From: Hyphomicrobiales bacterium
GTDB lineage: Bacteria > Pseudomonadota > Alphaproteobacteria > Rhizobiales > Ancalomicrobiaceae
Assembly: GCA_021286855.1 (NCBI GenBank)
Contig: JAJTBO010000014.1
Coordinates: 1-64,000 of the forward strand
DNA length: 64,000 nucleotides
Reading direction: 5' to 3'
Within the stretch, counting starts at the first letter, position 1, and every line of letters starts with the position of its first letter. A program made the position numbers and the translations under genes. This document shows positions 25,667 through 33,515 of this stretch, piece by piece. The notes below the pieces were generated by a model. That model worked only from the letters and a program-made list of their open reading frames with translations. It was not told where the DNA came from and ran no database searches.

Positions 25667-27444
25667 AACGCATCCTCCCACGACTTGGACAGGCGGCGGG
25701 CGCAACGGATCAGCCCGACCATCGAATAGGTCTGCGGGAAGTTCCCCCACAGTTCGCCGGTCGCCAGCTCGACGCCCTCGGACAAGAGGCCGACGTCGTT
25801 GCGCACCGCCAGCACCGAGGCGAAGACCTCGCGCGCCTCGTCCTCCCGGCCGACCCGGGCGAGCGTCTCGGCGAGCCACAAGGTGCAGATGTTGAAGGCC
25901 GATTCCGGTTCGCCGAAGTCGTCCTCGGTGGCGTAGCGGTAGAGATGGTTGCCGTGCCGCAGCCGCCGCTCGACCTCGGCCAGCGTGCCGAGCGCCATCG
26001 GATCGGTCGGCTTCATGAAGCCGAGGTCGGCGAGGAGCAGAAGGCTCGCATCGACGTCGCGCCCGCCGAAGGACGAGGCGAAGCTCTGCAACTCCTCGTT
26101 CCAGGCCTCCGCGACGATGCCGGCGTGGATCGCGTCCGCCGACGCGCGCCAGTCGTGCGCCTTCTGCGTCAGCCCGAGATGCCCGGCGATCAGCGCCAAC
26201 CGGTCGCAGGCCGCCCAGCACATCACCGCCGAATGGGTGTGGACCGACTGACGTCCCCGATATTCCCAGACGCCGGCGTCGGGTTCGTTCCAGCGGCGCT
26301 TGGCCTGTTCGCCGAGCGGCTCCAGCAGCGCGAAGAGATGGGCGTCGCCGCGCTGGGTCAGCCGCGTGTCCCAGAAGCTCTGGGCGAGCGCCAGGATCAC
26401 CGAGCCGTAACTGTCGTTCTGGACCTGCGTCCAGGCGCCGTTGCCGACCCGCACCGGACCGAGGTCGCGGTAGCCCGGCAGCTCCTTCACCTCGATCTCG
26501 TCGAGCCGGGTCTCGAAGCTCAGGCCGAACAACGGTTGCAGATAACCGCTCGGCGAGTTCACCACGATGTTGCGAACCCAGCCGATGAAGTTCTCCATCA
26601 CCGCGGTCGCGCCGAGCCGGTTGAGCGCCTGCACCGAGAAGAAGGCGTCGCGCAGCCAGCAGAACCGATAGTCCCAATTGCGGCCGGGCGAGCCGAATTC
26701 CGGGATCGAGGTGGTCAGCGCCGCGACGATGCCGCCCGACTGCTCATAGGCGCAGAGCTTCAGGGTGATCGCCGAACGCACCACCACCTCCTGCCATTCG
26801 AAAGGCAGCGCCAGACCGCGCGTCCACTCGATCCAGTAGCGTTGGGTGCGCTCGCGCGAGCCGCGCTCGAACTCCATCAACTCTTCGGCGATCGCCTCGT
26901 CCGGCCCGAGCACCAGGACGTGCGGACGGTCGAGCACGAAGGTGATCTCCCGGGCGATGAACTCCGCCGGCACGGTAGTCGTCAGCCGCACCACCTGATC
27001 GTCGAGCAGCCACCGCAAGTGATTGGATCCGCGCGTCATCTCCGGTCGGCGACGCCCCCAGTCGGCGAGCGGACGAATCCGGATCCTCACCTGCGGTTGG
27101 CCGGCGATCGGTTCGATCCGTCGGACGATCATCGCCGGACGCAGCGTCCGGCCCCAGTGCTCGTAGCGCGGCACGTGGTCGGTGATCCGCACCACGCCGT
27201 CGTTCGAGGCGACGTCGGTCTCGAGGATCGCCGTGTTCGGCAGGTAGCGCCGTCGGCTGGAGACCCGATCGACCACGTCGATCGAAAACCGCCCGTCCTG
27301 CGCCGCCGATCCCGCGACGAGATGGTGGAACAGCGGGTCGCCGTCGAAGCGCGGCAGGCAGCACCACACGATCGACGCGTCCTTGTCGACCAGCGCGGCG
27401 ATCTCACAATTGCCCAGAACCGCCAGATCGAGCGACTGTTTCAT
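25663..27444 (-). CDS. GH15 family glycoside hydrolase (trehalase or glucoamylase type)
   Basis: A 593-residue cytosolic protein. An N-terminal beta-sandwich domain (LGNCEIAALVDKDASIVWCCLPRFD, about 10-230) precedes an (alpha/alpha)6 catalytic domain (about 240-590). Catalytic-site motifs: NWDYRFCWLRDAFF, WEYRGRQ (general acid) followed by HTHSAVMCWAACDR, and FNICTLWLAETLA (general base Glu). Bacterial members include trehalases and glucodextranases. Its place between otsB and otsA, overlapping both by 4 nt, suggests that it acts on trehalose or on the glucan pool tied to it; the substrate is not proven. Confidence 0.87.
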   Translation of the reverse strand: MKQSLDLAVLGNCEIAALVDKDASIVWCCLPRFDGDPLFHHLVAGSAAQDGRFSIDVVDRVSSRRRYLPNTAILETDVASNDGVVRITDHVPRYEHWGRTLRPAMIVRRIEPIAGQPQVRIRIRPLADWGRRRPEMTRGSNHLRWLLDDQVVRLTTTVPAEFIAREITFVLDRPHVLVLGPDEAIAEELMEFERGSRERTQRYWIEWTRGLALPFEWQEVVVRSAITLKLCAYEQSGGIVAALTTSIPEFGSPGRNWDYRFCWLRDAFFSVQALNRLGATAVMENFIGWVRNIVVNSPSGYLQPLFGLSFETRLDEIEVKELPGYRDLGPVRVGNGAWTQVQNDSYGSVILALAQSFWDTRLTQRGDAHLFALLEPLGEQAKRRWNEPDAGVWEYRGRQSVHTHSAVMCWAACDRLALIAGHLGLTQKAHDWRASADAIHAGIVAEAWNEELQSFASSFGGRDVDASLLLLADLGFMKPTDPMALGTLAEVERRLRHGNHLYRYATEDDFGEPESAFNICTLWLAETLARVGREDEAREVFASVLAVRNDVGLLSEGVELATGELWGNFPQTYSMVGLIRCARRLSKSWEDAF

Positions 27445-28202
27445 GCCGTGGTCCTTTCCGATGAGGTGACCCCTTGCGCGAAGTCGCGCAGCAGATCGAG
27501 CACGCCGGACGGCCCGTCGATCTCGAAGTCGGCGCGATGGCCTTCGCGCGGCCCGACCTGGAACGACGTCCCGCCGAAGGCGCGCGCCGCGTCGAAGGCG
27601 TCGTCGTCGGTGACGTCGTCGCCGAGCACCACCGGAGTGCGGCCGAGAAACGGCGGCTCGACCATCAGACGCTTGAGCGCGGTGCCCTTCGAAGCGCCGG
27701 CGAGAGTCGCCTCGACGACCATCTTGCCGCGTCGCAGGCGAAACGTTCCCGGCGCCTGGGCGACGGCCCGCCCCACCGCGTCCTCGACCCGCTCGGCCGC
27801 CTGCGGCGCTGCGCGATAGTGGACCGCGATCGACAACCCCTTGTCCTCGATCGTGACGCCCTCCGGCCAATCGACCGACACCGCGGCGAGGCGGCGGCGG
27901 ATCGGCTCCATCTCCGCGACCTCGCGCGCCACCGACGCGCCGCCGGGCAGGCGCAGCTCCAGCCCGTGCTGACCGCACCCGGCGAGAACCGTCGGCGTCA
28001 GCATCCGGTCGATCGTCGCCAGAGACCGGCCGGAGAGCACGGCCACCGCGCCGCCGGTCCGGCGCGTCAGATCCGCCAACAGCTCCGCCAGCCCCGGTGG
28101 CGTGACGATCGCGTCGGGCGCCGACGCGATCTCGACCAGAGTTCCGTCGAAGTCGATGAAGAAGGCCGCCGTCGCGCCGTCCGCGATCCCGGTTCGTCTC
28201 AT
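27441..28202 (-). CDS. otsB: Trehalose-6-phosphate phosphatase
   Basis: A 253-residue HAD-superfamily phosphatase releasing trehalose from trehalose-6-phosphate. Nucleophile Asp17 and acid Asp19 lie in FFIDFDGTLVE, motif II is VLSGRS, GLELRLPGG and EDKGLSIAVHYR are cap residues, the Lys is in GASKGTAL, and the metal site is LGDDVTDDDAF. The ATG at 28202 has GAGGAGAT 5 nt upstream; the open frame upstream is not protein-like. First gene of the operon, preceded by a long non-coding region. Confidence 0.92.
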   Translation of the reverse strand: MRRTGIADGATAAFFIDFDGTLVEIASAPDAIVTPPGLAELLADLTRRTGGAVAVLSGRSLATIDRMLTPTVLAGCGQHGLELRLPGGASVAREVAEMEPIRRRLAAVSVDWPEGVTIEDKGLSIAVHYRAAPQAAERVEDAVGRAVAQAPGTFRLRRGKMVVEATLAGASKGTALKRLMVEPPFLGRTPVVLGDDVTDDDAFDAARAFGGTSFQVGPREGHRADFEIDGPSGVLDLLRDFAQGVTSSERTTA

Positions 28203-28730
28203 CGGCAATCTCCTCTTCGATAAAGGAAAATTCGCCTCGGAAAGATTTTTCTTCGGCCGAAACGCAGAATGGAATGTCACGTCTCGTCAGACGATATAGC
28301 TCATCGTCGGATATATGTCAAAAATTACAGCAACTCTCCATGATGAGACCAAATTCTTCGCACACAAGACGATCTTGCTCGAAAGTCTTACGATCGTTGT
28401 AAAGTCGAATATTTTCGTGATGCAATTTTCTCTGAAAGCTCCCTCGCAACTTACTGACGTTCGAGGAAACAATGGCCCTCTCCAGGTCGGCCGCATGCCG
28501 TCGCCGGTCGTTTCGTTCGACCCTCGACGCTCCCACCGTGCGCGGGTCGGAACCCCGCCGCCATCCGAGCCCCGCCCGCTCGCCGCACCCGACGGCCGGA
28601 GAAAGCGAGCCCCGTTGGCGCGACGGATGTCGCATCCGGGGGGCGCCCGATCGACGCCGAAGACAAATTCATCGCGCCATACACATGAATACAAACCCAC
28701 ATGAATTACGGAATAAAACATAAAAATGAA
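28203..28730. other. Long intergenic region, otsB side
   Basis: More than 500 nt without a supported gene. Frames such as 28287-28721 (minus) and 28315-28704 (plus) overlap each other and show no protein-like composition or ribosome-binding site. The part next to otsB must hold the trehalose operon promoter; no confident -35/-10 pair was found. The composition falls from GC-rich to AT-rich between 28690 and 28865. Confidence 0.5.
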
Positions 28731-28864
28731 ATATAGATTTCTATATGAACTTATTTTACGGTTGTTAATTATTCGTTAAATGAGAGATGACATACGGTTT
28801 ACAGAGATGTTGTTTATATTTAACATCGATGTTAAGGGAATTTTACGTTGAAATTCGATTTCAA
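28731..28864 (+). promoter_or_regulatory. AT-rich island with three perfect inverted repeats before the IalB-like gene
   Basis: Three short palindromes lie within 134 nt: ATATAGA-TT-TCTATAT (28731-28746), TTAACATCGATGTTAA with no spacer (28820-28835) and TTGAAAT-TCG-ATTTCAA (28848-28864). A possible promoter has TTTACA (28798-28803), 17 nt, then TAACAT (28821-28826), so the 16-bp palindrome would cover the -10 element as a repressor site would. Coding sequence starts at 28950. Confidence 0.5.
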
Positions 28865-28949
28865 TTCACCCACGCTCTGTGCATCCGAACGATTTCGGAG
28901 TGACGGGCCTTCGCCCTCCTTTCGACCCATCGAACTCGGGGATACCGAT

Positions 28950-29465
28950 ATGCACAGCCGTACGTCCTTCGCGCTCGCCTCCGCCCTCGTCGCGCTCGCC
29001 GCGACCGCCGGCCCGGCCCTGGCCGAGCAGAAGATCCTCTATCAGTCCGGCGCTTGGCGCGCCGTCGCCGCGACCCAGGCCGGTCAGCAGGTCTGCTTCG
29101 TCATCGCCTCGCCTGAGACCCGCGAGCCGGCCTCGTTGAAGCGCGACCCCGGCAACCTCTTCATCACCACCAAGCCGCGCCGCGAGGGCGGCGGCAGCGA
29201 GCTGTCGATCCGCTTCGGCTACCGTCTGGCCGAGGGCGGTCACTCGCTGGAGGTCGACGACCGCAGCTTCGTCCTGATGCCGCAGGGGGAAGCCGCCTGG
29301 CTGAGGGCAGACGCCGACGAACCGACCGTCTTGTCCGAGTTCCGCAGCGGACGCGAGGTTTCGGTCTCGGTGCGCTCGGCGCGCGGCAACGCCACCGTCG
29401 ACACCTATTCCCTGATCGGCTTCTCCGCCGCCTTCGACGCGCTGCGCCGGCAGTGCCACGTCTGA
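28950..29465 (+). CDS. IalB-like (invasion-associated locus B family) exported protein
   Basis: A 171-residue protein with a signal peptide (1-25, ending GPALA) and one IalB-type domain: the W at WRAVAATQ, Cys48 (QVCFVIASPE) paired with the final Cys169 (RRQCHV), the K-R-D-P-G-N-LFITTKPR segment, and TYSLIGFSAAFDALRRQC at the end. The family was named from Bartonella, but most members are in free-living Alphaproteobacteria with unknown periplasmic roles. The ATG at 28950 gives the signal peptide; the open frame begins earlier at 28848 inside a palindrome. Confidence 0.8.
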   Translation: MHSRTSFALASALVALAATAGPALAEQKILYQSGAWRAVAATQAGQQVCFVIASPETREPASLKRDPGNLFITTKPRREGGGSELSIRFGYRLAEGGHSLEVDDRSFVLMPQGEAAWLRADADEPTVLSEFRSGREVSVSVRSARGNATVDTYSLIGFSAAFDALRRQCHV

Positions 29466-29542
29466 GTCCGTCCCACCCCGGTCCGCGCCGCGACGGCGCG
29501 GACCGCGCCCCACTCGTCGCCCCATCTTCTCGGAGCCTTCCC

Positions 29543-29791
29543 ATGAACGACCGATCCCTCGTCGAAAAACTCCGCCATCTCGTCGGCGTGGACACCGCGA
29601 TCATCGTCGACGACGAGCATCGCCCGACGACCCTCAGCTTCCATCGGCACGATCGCGTCTCCGACGGCCTCGTCCGCGAGGCCATCGCCCGAGCGCGCCA
29701 GAGCCATCCCGACCAACTCGACGCCTTGCGCGACGTCTTCGTCGACTTCCGCGACGGCCTCGGCGCGACGCGCCGCCGCGTCGACATGTGA
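29543..29791 (+). CDS. Small conserved-looking hypothetical protein (82 aa)
   Basis: An 82-residue, probably cytosolic protein without signal peptide or membrane helix. It starts MNDRSLVEKLRHLVGVDTAII and has two predicted helices with a short beta segment (TAIIVDDEH, PTTLSFHR) between; the C-terminal half is charged. No family is recognised. CGGAG lies 8 nt before the ATG. It is 77 nt downstream of the IalB-like gene and probably shares its transcript. Confidence 0.55.
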   Translation: MNDRSLVEKLRHLVGVDTAIIVDDEHRPTTLSFHRHDRVSDGLVREAIARARQSHPDQLDALRDVFVDFRDGLGATRRRVDM

Positions 29792-29891
29792 ACGGTCCGC
29801 GGGGGCGGGGAGAGCTCTTCGTCCGCGCCTCCCTCTCGATCCGATCGAAGGTCGGGCGACGGATCGACGCCGGTTCGAAAAGGAGCCCGCC

Positions 29892-30026
29892 ATGACCACG
29901 AACGACGACGCCGACGACGGCCGCCGCCGTCCCGCCGCCGACGACCGGGTCCTCGCCCTGTCGCCGACGACCTTCGTCGCCATCATCGTCGGCCTGATCT
30001 GCGCGATCCTCGCCGTTCTCGTCTGA
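29892..30026 (+). CDS. Small single-helix membrane protein (44 aa)
   Basis: A 44-residue protein with a strong AGGAG 6 nt before the ATG. Residues 1-19 are Asp/Arg-rich and hydrophilic (MTTNDDADDGRRRP); residues 26-44 form one hydrophobic helix (TTFVAIIVGLICAILAVLV) running to the stop. It would be a tail-anchored inner-membrane peptide. It follows the 82-aa gene by 100 nt on the same strand and is convergent with the large minus-strand operon. No family is recognised. Confidence 0.6.
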   Translation: MTTNDDADDGRRRPAADDRVLALSPTTFVAIIVGLICAILAVLV

Positions 30027-30049
30027 GGCGAGCCGACCGACCCGGGCGA

Positions 30050-30751
30050 TCACCGCCCCTCGACGCTGGCCCCCGGGCCTCTCGCCGACGCCTCGTCGCC
30101 CGCGCGCTCGCCGTCCCGCCGACCGGCGTCGCGACCCCATTCGGCGACCGCGTCCGGACCGGCGTCGAAAAGGCGTAAGCGCCAATCGCCGCGACGTCCT
30201 TCCAAGAGATCGACGTGGCCGGTCGTCTTGGCGAGACGGAACAGGTTCTCCGGCGGCATGCCGAGCACGTGGCAGACGAGCAGCCGATGCGCGCCGGCAT
30301 GGCCGACCACCGCGATCGACGCTTCGCCGAAGTGTTCCTCGATCGTCTCCCAGACCGCGAGGACGCGCGTCCGCACGTCGGCGAAGCTTTCGCCCCCGGG
30401 CGCACGGAAGCCCAGGATGTCGCGCCCGCGCGCCGCCCAGGCGTCCGGATCGGCGGCGGCGACCGCGGCATGATCGAGCCCCTCCCACGCGCCCATGTCG
30501 ATCTCCCGGAGCCGCGGCTCGACCCGGATCGGCGTCGAATGCCGAACCGCGAGGATCTCGGCGCTGCGCCGCGCCCGAACGAGGTCGCTGCACCAGATCG
30601 CGTCGAAGGGGCCCACATCGGCGAACGCCGCCGCCAGCGCGTCGATCTCGGCGATCCCGGCCGCGCTCATCGGCAGGTCGGTGCGCCCGAGATAGCGACG
30701 CCCGCCGTCGCCGAACGCCGCGCCGTGGCGGATCAGGAAGACCCGGCGCAT
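30050..30751 (-). CDS. Histidine phosphatase of the aldehyde-oxidoreductase cluster (CobC-like)
   Basis: A 233-residue phosphatase of the phosphoglycerate-mutase-like superfamily. The catalytic set is complete: LIRHGAAF (Arg8-His9), CSDLVRARRSAEI (second Arg), LREIDMGAWEG (acidic residue) and AVVGHAGAHR (second His). GRTDLPMSAAG is typical of the CobC / alpha-ribazole phosphatase-like branch. The last 40 residues are a charged low-complexity tail. Last gene of the ten-gene operon; it overlaps the ligase gene by 19 nt. The substrate is unknown; context suggests a phosphorylated cofactor intermediate. Confidence 0.82.
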   Translation of the reverse strand: MRRVFLIRHGAAFGDGGRRYLGRTDLPMSAAGIAEIDALAAAFADVGPFDAIWCSDLVRARRSAEILAVRHSTPIRVEPRLREIDMGAWEGLDHAAVAAADPDAWAARGRDILGFRAPGGESFADVRTRVLAVWETIEEHFGEASIAVVGHAGAHRLLVCHVLGMPPENLFRLAKTTGHVDLLEGRRGDWRLRLFDAGPDAVAEWGRDAGRRDGERAGDEASARGPGASVEGR

Positions 30752-32058
30752 CGCGCGTCCTCCCGGATCAACCGCCGCTTGCCGCGAGCGAGCAGGAGCG
30801 CGCCCTCGGCCTCGACGACGTCGAGCCGCAACGCCCCGGATGTGACGAGAGGGCCGAGTCCGGCGTCGGCGACGATCGCGGCCCGCGCCGTCGCCGCCGC
30901 TTCGCCCTTCGCCCGCGCCGTCGCCGCGATCGTCAGACGCAGCGTCGACGGCGCGCCCTCGGTCAGCCGCGCCGCGACATCGCAGACGCCGTCGAGCGCG
31001 AACAAGAGCTCGTCGAGCCGCGGCATCGACAGCCGAACCCCGCCGGGGAGCACGGCGGCGTCGCCGAACCGGCCCTCGATCCCGTCGAGCCGCATCAGCC
31101 GCGACCCGCAGACGCATGGCGCGTCGATCAGCCGGCCGCGATCGCCGGTGCGCAGGCGCAAGAGCGGCATCGCCCGCCGGCCGAGGGTAGAGACGACGAT
31201 CTCGCCGCTTTCGCCGACGCCGAGCGCCGCGCCGGTCGCCGGATCCACCACCTCGACGAGGAGATCGGCCTCGCGGACGTGCAGCCCGGCGTGCGCCGCG
31301 CATTCGACCGCGCCGCCGTAGCCGGTCTCGGTCATCCCCCAGTGGTCGTGGACCGCGCAGCCCCAGGCCCGTTCGAGACCGCGCCGCAGGCTCGCGCTCG
31401 CATGATCGGAGCTGACCAACGCCGCATCGAGCCGGATCGGCGCGCCGCCGTCCGCGGCCGACACCCGCGCCGCCGCGAGAAGGCGCACCGGCGGCCCGGC
31501 CGCGATCCGCGCCCCCGAACGTCGCAGCAGATCGGCGAGCTCCGCCGGCGACGCCTCGCTCGGCGCGATCACCGGCGTCGCGCCGAGCCGGGTCAGCGCC
31601 GCGACCAAGCCGTCGCCGACCCCGCCGGGCCGCTCGGCCGGAAAGGCGACGACGACGCGGTCGCCCGGTCGCGTGAACAGCGCCATGCCGTGCTGAAAGA
31701 AGTCGAACGTCGCCTCGCGATCCCCAGCGGTGAAGCTCACCCGTTTCGCAGGTCCTACGGTGCCGGAGGTCGGCAGCGTCACGATGCGCTCGACTTCGCT
31801 CTGCGAGACCGCGAGGAACGACGGATCGGCGCGCGCGAGATCCGCCGCCGTGGTGAAGGGCAGACGCGCGAGATCGCGGCGGTCGCGGATCTCGCCCTCC
31901 GGCCAGTCACGCCGAGCGCGATAGAACGGACTGTTGCGGCGCGCATGGGCGATCGTGGCGTTCAACCGCGCAAATTGCAGGGCCTCGAGGTCGGCCCGGC
32001 CGAAATCCCGCGGCAGACCGTGGAGCTCCGCCAGCCGATCGTCGAGCGGCCCGCTCAT
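30733..32058 (-). CDS. AMP-forming ligase of the DVU_1553 type
   Basis: A 441-residue adenylate-forming enzyme related to phenylacetate-CoA ligase (PaaK) and LuxE-like proteins. Start region RNSPFYRAR, ATP loop LPTSGTVGPAKRV, DHWGMTETGYGG (A5-type motif) and RTGDRGRL (A7-type Asp). CVCGS carries two cysteines, as in related PaaK-like enzymes. It would activate a carboxylate as an adenylate and pass it to CoA, a thiol or an amine; neither substrate nor acceptor is visible. Its ATG overlaps the radical SAM stop. The name follows a family I recall from the D. vulgaris cluster. Confidence 0.8.
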   Translation of the reverse strand: MSGPLDDRLAELHGLPRDFGRADLEALQFARLNATIAHARRNSPFYRARRDWPEGEIRDRRDLARLPFTTAADLARADPSFLAVSQSEVERIVTLPTSGTVGPAKRVSFTAGDREATFDFFQHGMALFTRPGDRVVVAFPAERPGGVGDGLVAALTRLGATPVIAPSEASPAELADLLRRSGARIAAGPPVRLLAAARVSAADGGAPIRLDAALVSSDHASASLRRGLERAWGCAVHDHWGMTETGYGGAVECAAHAGLHVREADLLVEVVDPATGAALGVGESGEIVVSTLGRRAMPLLRLRTGDRGRLIDAPCVCGSRLMRLDGIEGRFGDAAVLPGGVRLSMPRLDELLFALDGVCDVAARLTEGAPSTLRLTIAATARAKGEAAATARAAIVADAGLGPLVTSGALRLDVVEAEGALLLARGKRRLIREDARCAGSS

Positions 32059-33515
32059 CCCGCCACCGCTTCCGCCGATATCGTCGACGCCCTGTAGAGC
32101 GATCGCCCGTCGCGATCGGTCAGATTGAAGGCGCAGAACGGGATCATCCGCGCGTCCGGCTCGACCACGTGGATGTGGCATTGCCGCAGCCGGTCGAGAT
32201 CGAGCGTCCAGGCGTCCTGAAACGCCATGCCGGAGAGGCCGAGCGTCCGCTCGCGGGTTGCGAGGAACCGATCGAAGGCGTCGGCGGCCTCCCCGTCGCC
32301 GCCCGACGCCGCCTGCCGCCACTGACCGGCGACGTAGCGCCGCGCCCGGTCGACGTCGGGGCTAGGCCGGGTCGAGCCGCAACATTCGATCGGCGCGGCG
32401 GGGGGCGCATCGCCGCAGCATCCGCCGACGGCTTCGGCCCGAGCCGGGCGCTCGAGATCGTCGGGAACGCCGCAGCACGACGGCTTCGCTCCCGTCGGAT
32501 GCAATCCGCCCACGTCGTCGACCGTGAAGCGTCCGCTGAACGAACAATAGGGGTTCTCCGCCGAACCGGGATGGAAATCCTGGAGCGCGATCGTTCCCCT
32601 CGAATGCCGGATCAACGCCGCCATCACCTCGGGCAGGGTGAAGCGGTCGGCGTCGGTCGGCTCGAGAGGGCGACGTCCGAAATAGGAGATCGGCTGGAAG
32701 TGGACGGCGCGCACCGTCGGCATCCGCGCGATCGCATGATCGACGATCGCGCCGATCTGCCCATCGTTGACCCCCGGCGCGATCGTCGGCGCCAGCACCA
32801 CCCCGAGCCCGACCTCGCCGCACCGCTCGATCGCCAGATCCTTCAGCCGCGCGAGCTTCGCGCCCCGGAGCCGGCGATGGACCTCGTCGTCGACGCCGTC
32901 GAACTGCAGGAAGACGCAGTCGACCCCGGCTGCGGCCAGAGCCGCGACATAGTCGGGCTCGAGCGCCAGCCGGACGCCGTTGGTGTTGAGCTGGACGAAG
33001 TCGAACCCGCGCCGCCGGACCAGCCGCACGATCTCGGGAAGATCGTCGCGCACCGTCGGCTCGCCGCCGGAGAGCTGGACGTGGACCCGCCCGCCGCCCG
33101 CCGCCAGCGCGTCGAGCCGCCGTTCGATCTCGTCGAGCGGCAGGTCCCGGCCGTGCCGATCGGCCGAGGCGAAGCAGACAGGGCAGGCGAGATCGCACCG
33201 CGAGGTGACCTCGAGGAGAACGCAGCAGCTCTGTTGGCGATGGTCGGGACAGAGCCCGCAGTCGTGCGGGCAGCCGCGATCGACCGCCGTCGCCGGCGAA
33301 GGCGTCCGCGAATGGGCCCGCGCCGCCTCGCCCCAGGGCCCGTAGGACGCGAACCCGCGCCACACCGGGACCGAGAAGCGGCCATGCTCCGGGCAGGTCT
33401 TGATCAGACGAACCTCGTCGCCGATCGCCCAACGCTCGGCCGGGATGGTCTCGAGACAGACCGGACAGACGCTCTCGGTGTCGGCGAGCTTCAGACGCCT
33501 CTCGCAGCAGCTCAT
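32055..33515 (-). CDS. trsS: Radical SAM protein, TrsS type (COG1964-like)
   Basis: A 486-residue radical SAM enzyme. An N-terminal zinc-ribbon-like part has CPVC (17-20) and CPEHG (Cys41); GCPHDCGLC (82-89) precedes the SAM cluster motif C107-DLA-C111-PV-C114. LSGGEPT and LNTNGV follow. The C-terminal third carries vicinal cysteine pairs (SCCGV, GGCCGD, ECCGS). The zinc-ribbon plus DCGLC plus CxxxCxxC order is that of COG1964 proteins, which include the tetraether lipid synthase and the MJ0619 pterin-methylating enzyme. Desulfovibrio relatives are selenoproteins; here the frame is continuous and Cys replaces Sec. ATGA overlaps on both sides. Confidence 0.85.
   Translation of the reverse strand: MSCCERRLKLADTESVCPVCLETIPAERWAIGDEVRLIKTCPEHGRFSVPVWRGFASYGPWGEAARAHSRTPSPATAVDRGCPHDCGLCPDHRQQSCCVLLEVTSRCDLACPVCFASADRHGRDLPLDEIERRLDALAAGGGRVHVQLSGGEPTVRDDLPEIVRLVRRRGFDFVQLNTNGVRLALEPDYVAALAAAGVDCVFLQFDGVDDEVHRRLRGAKLARLKDLAIERCGEVGLGVVLAPTIAPGVNDGQIGAIVDHAIARMPTVRAVHFQPISYFGRRPLEPTDADRFTLPEVMAALIRHSRGTIALQDFHPGSAENPYCSFSGRFTVDDVGGLHPTGAKPSCCGVPDDLERPARAEAVGGCCGDAPPAAPIECCGSTRPSPDVDRARRYVAGQWRQAASGGDGEAADAFDRFLATRERTLGLSGMAFQDAWTLDLDRLRQCHIHVVEPDARMIPFCAFNLTDRDGRSLYRASTISAEAVAG

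Noticed and set aside
28203-28330. A general-stress (EcfG-type) promoter upstream of otsB
   Set aside because: The best match is GAGAC-N16-CGTT rather than GGAAC-N16/17-CGTT; too weak to list.
28287-28721. Frames on both strands in the long intergenic region
   Set aside because: They overlap each other antisense, have mixed composition and lack plausible starts.
32055-33515. A possible in-frame selenocysteine TGA in trsS
   Set aside because: The frame from 33515 to 32055 is open without an internal TGA; the candidate positions are Cys.
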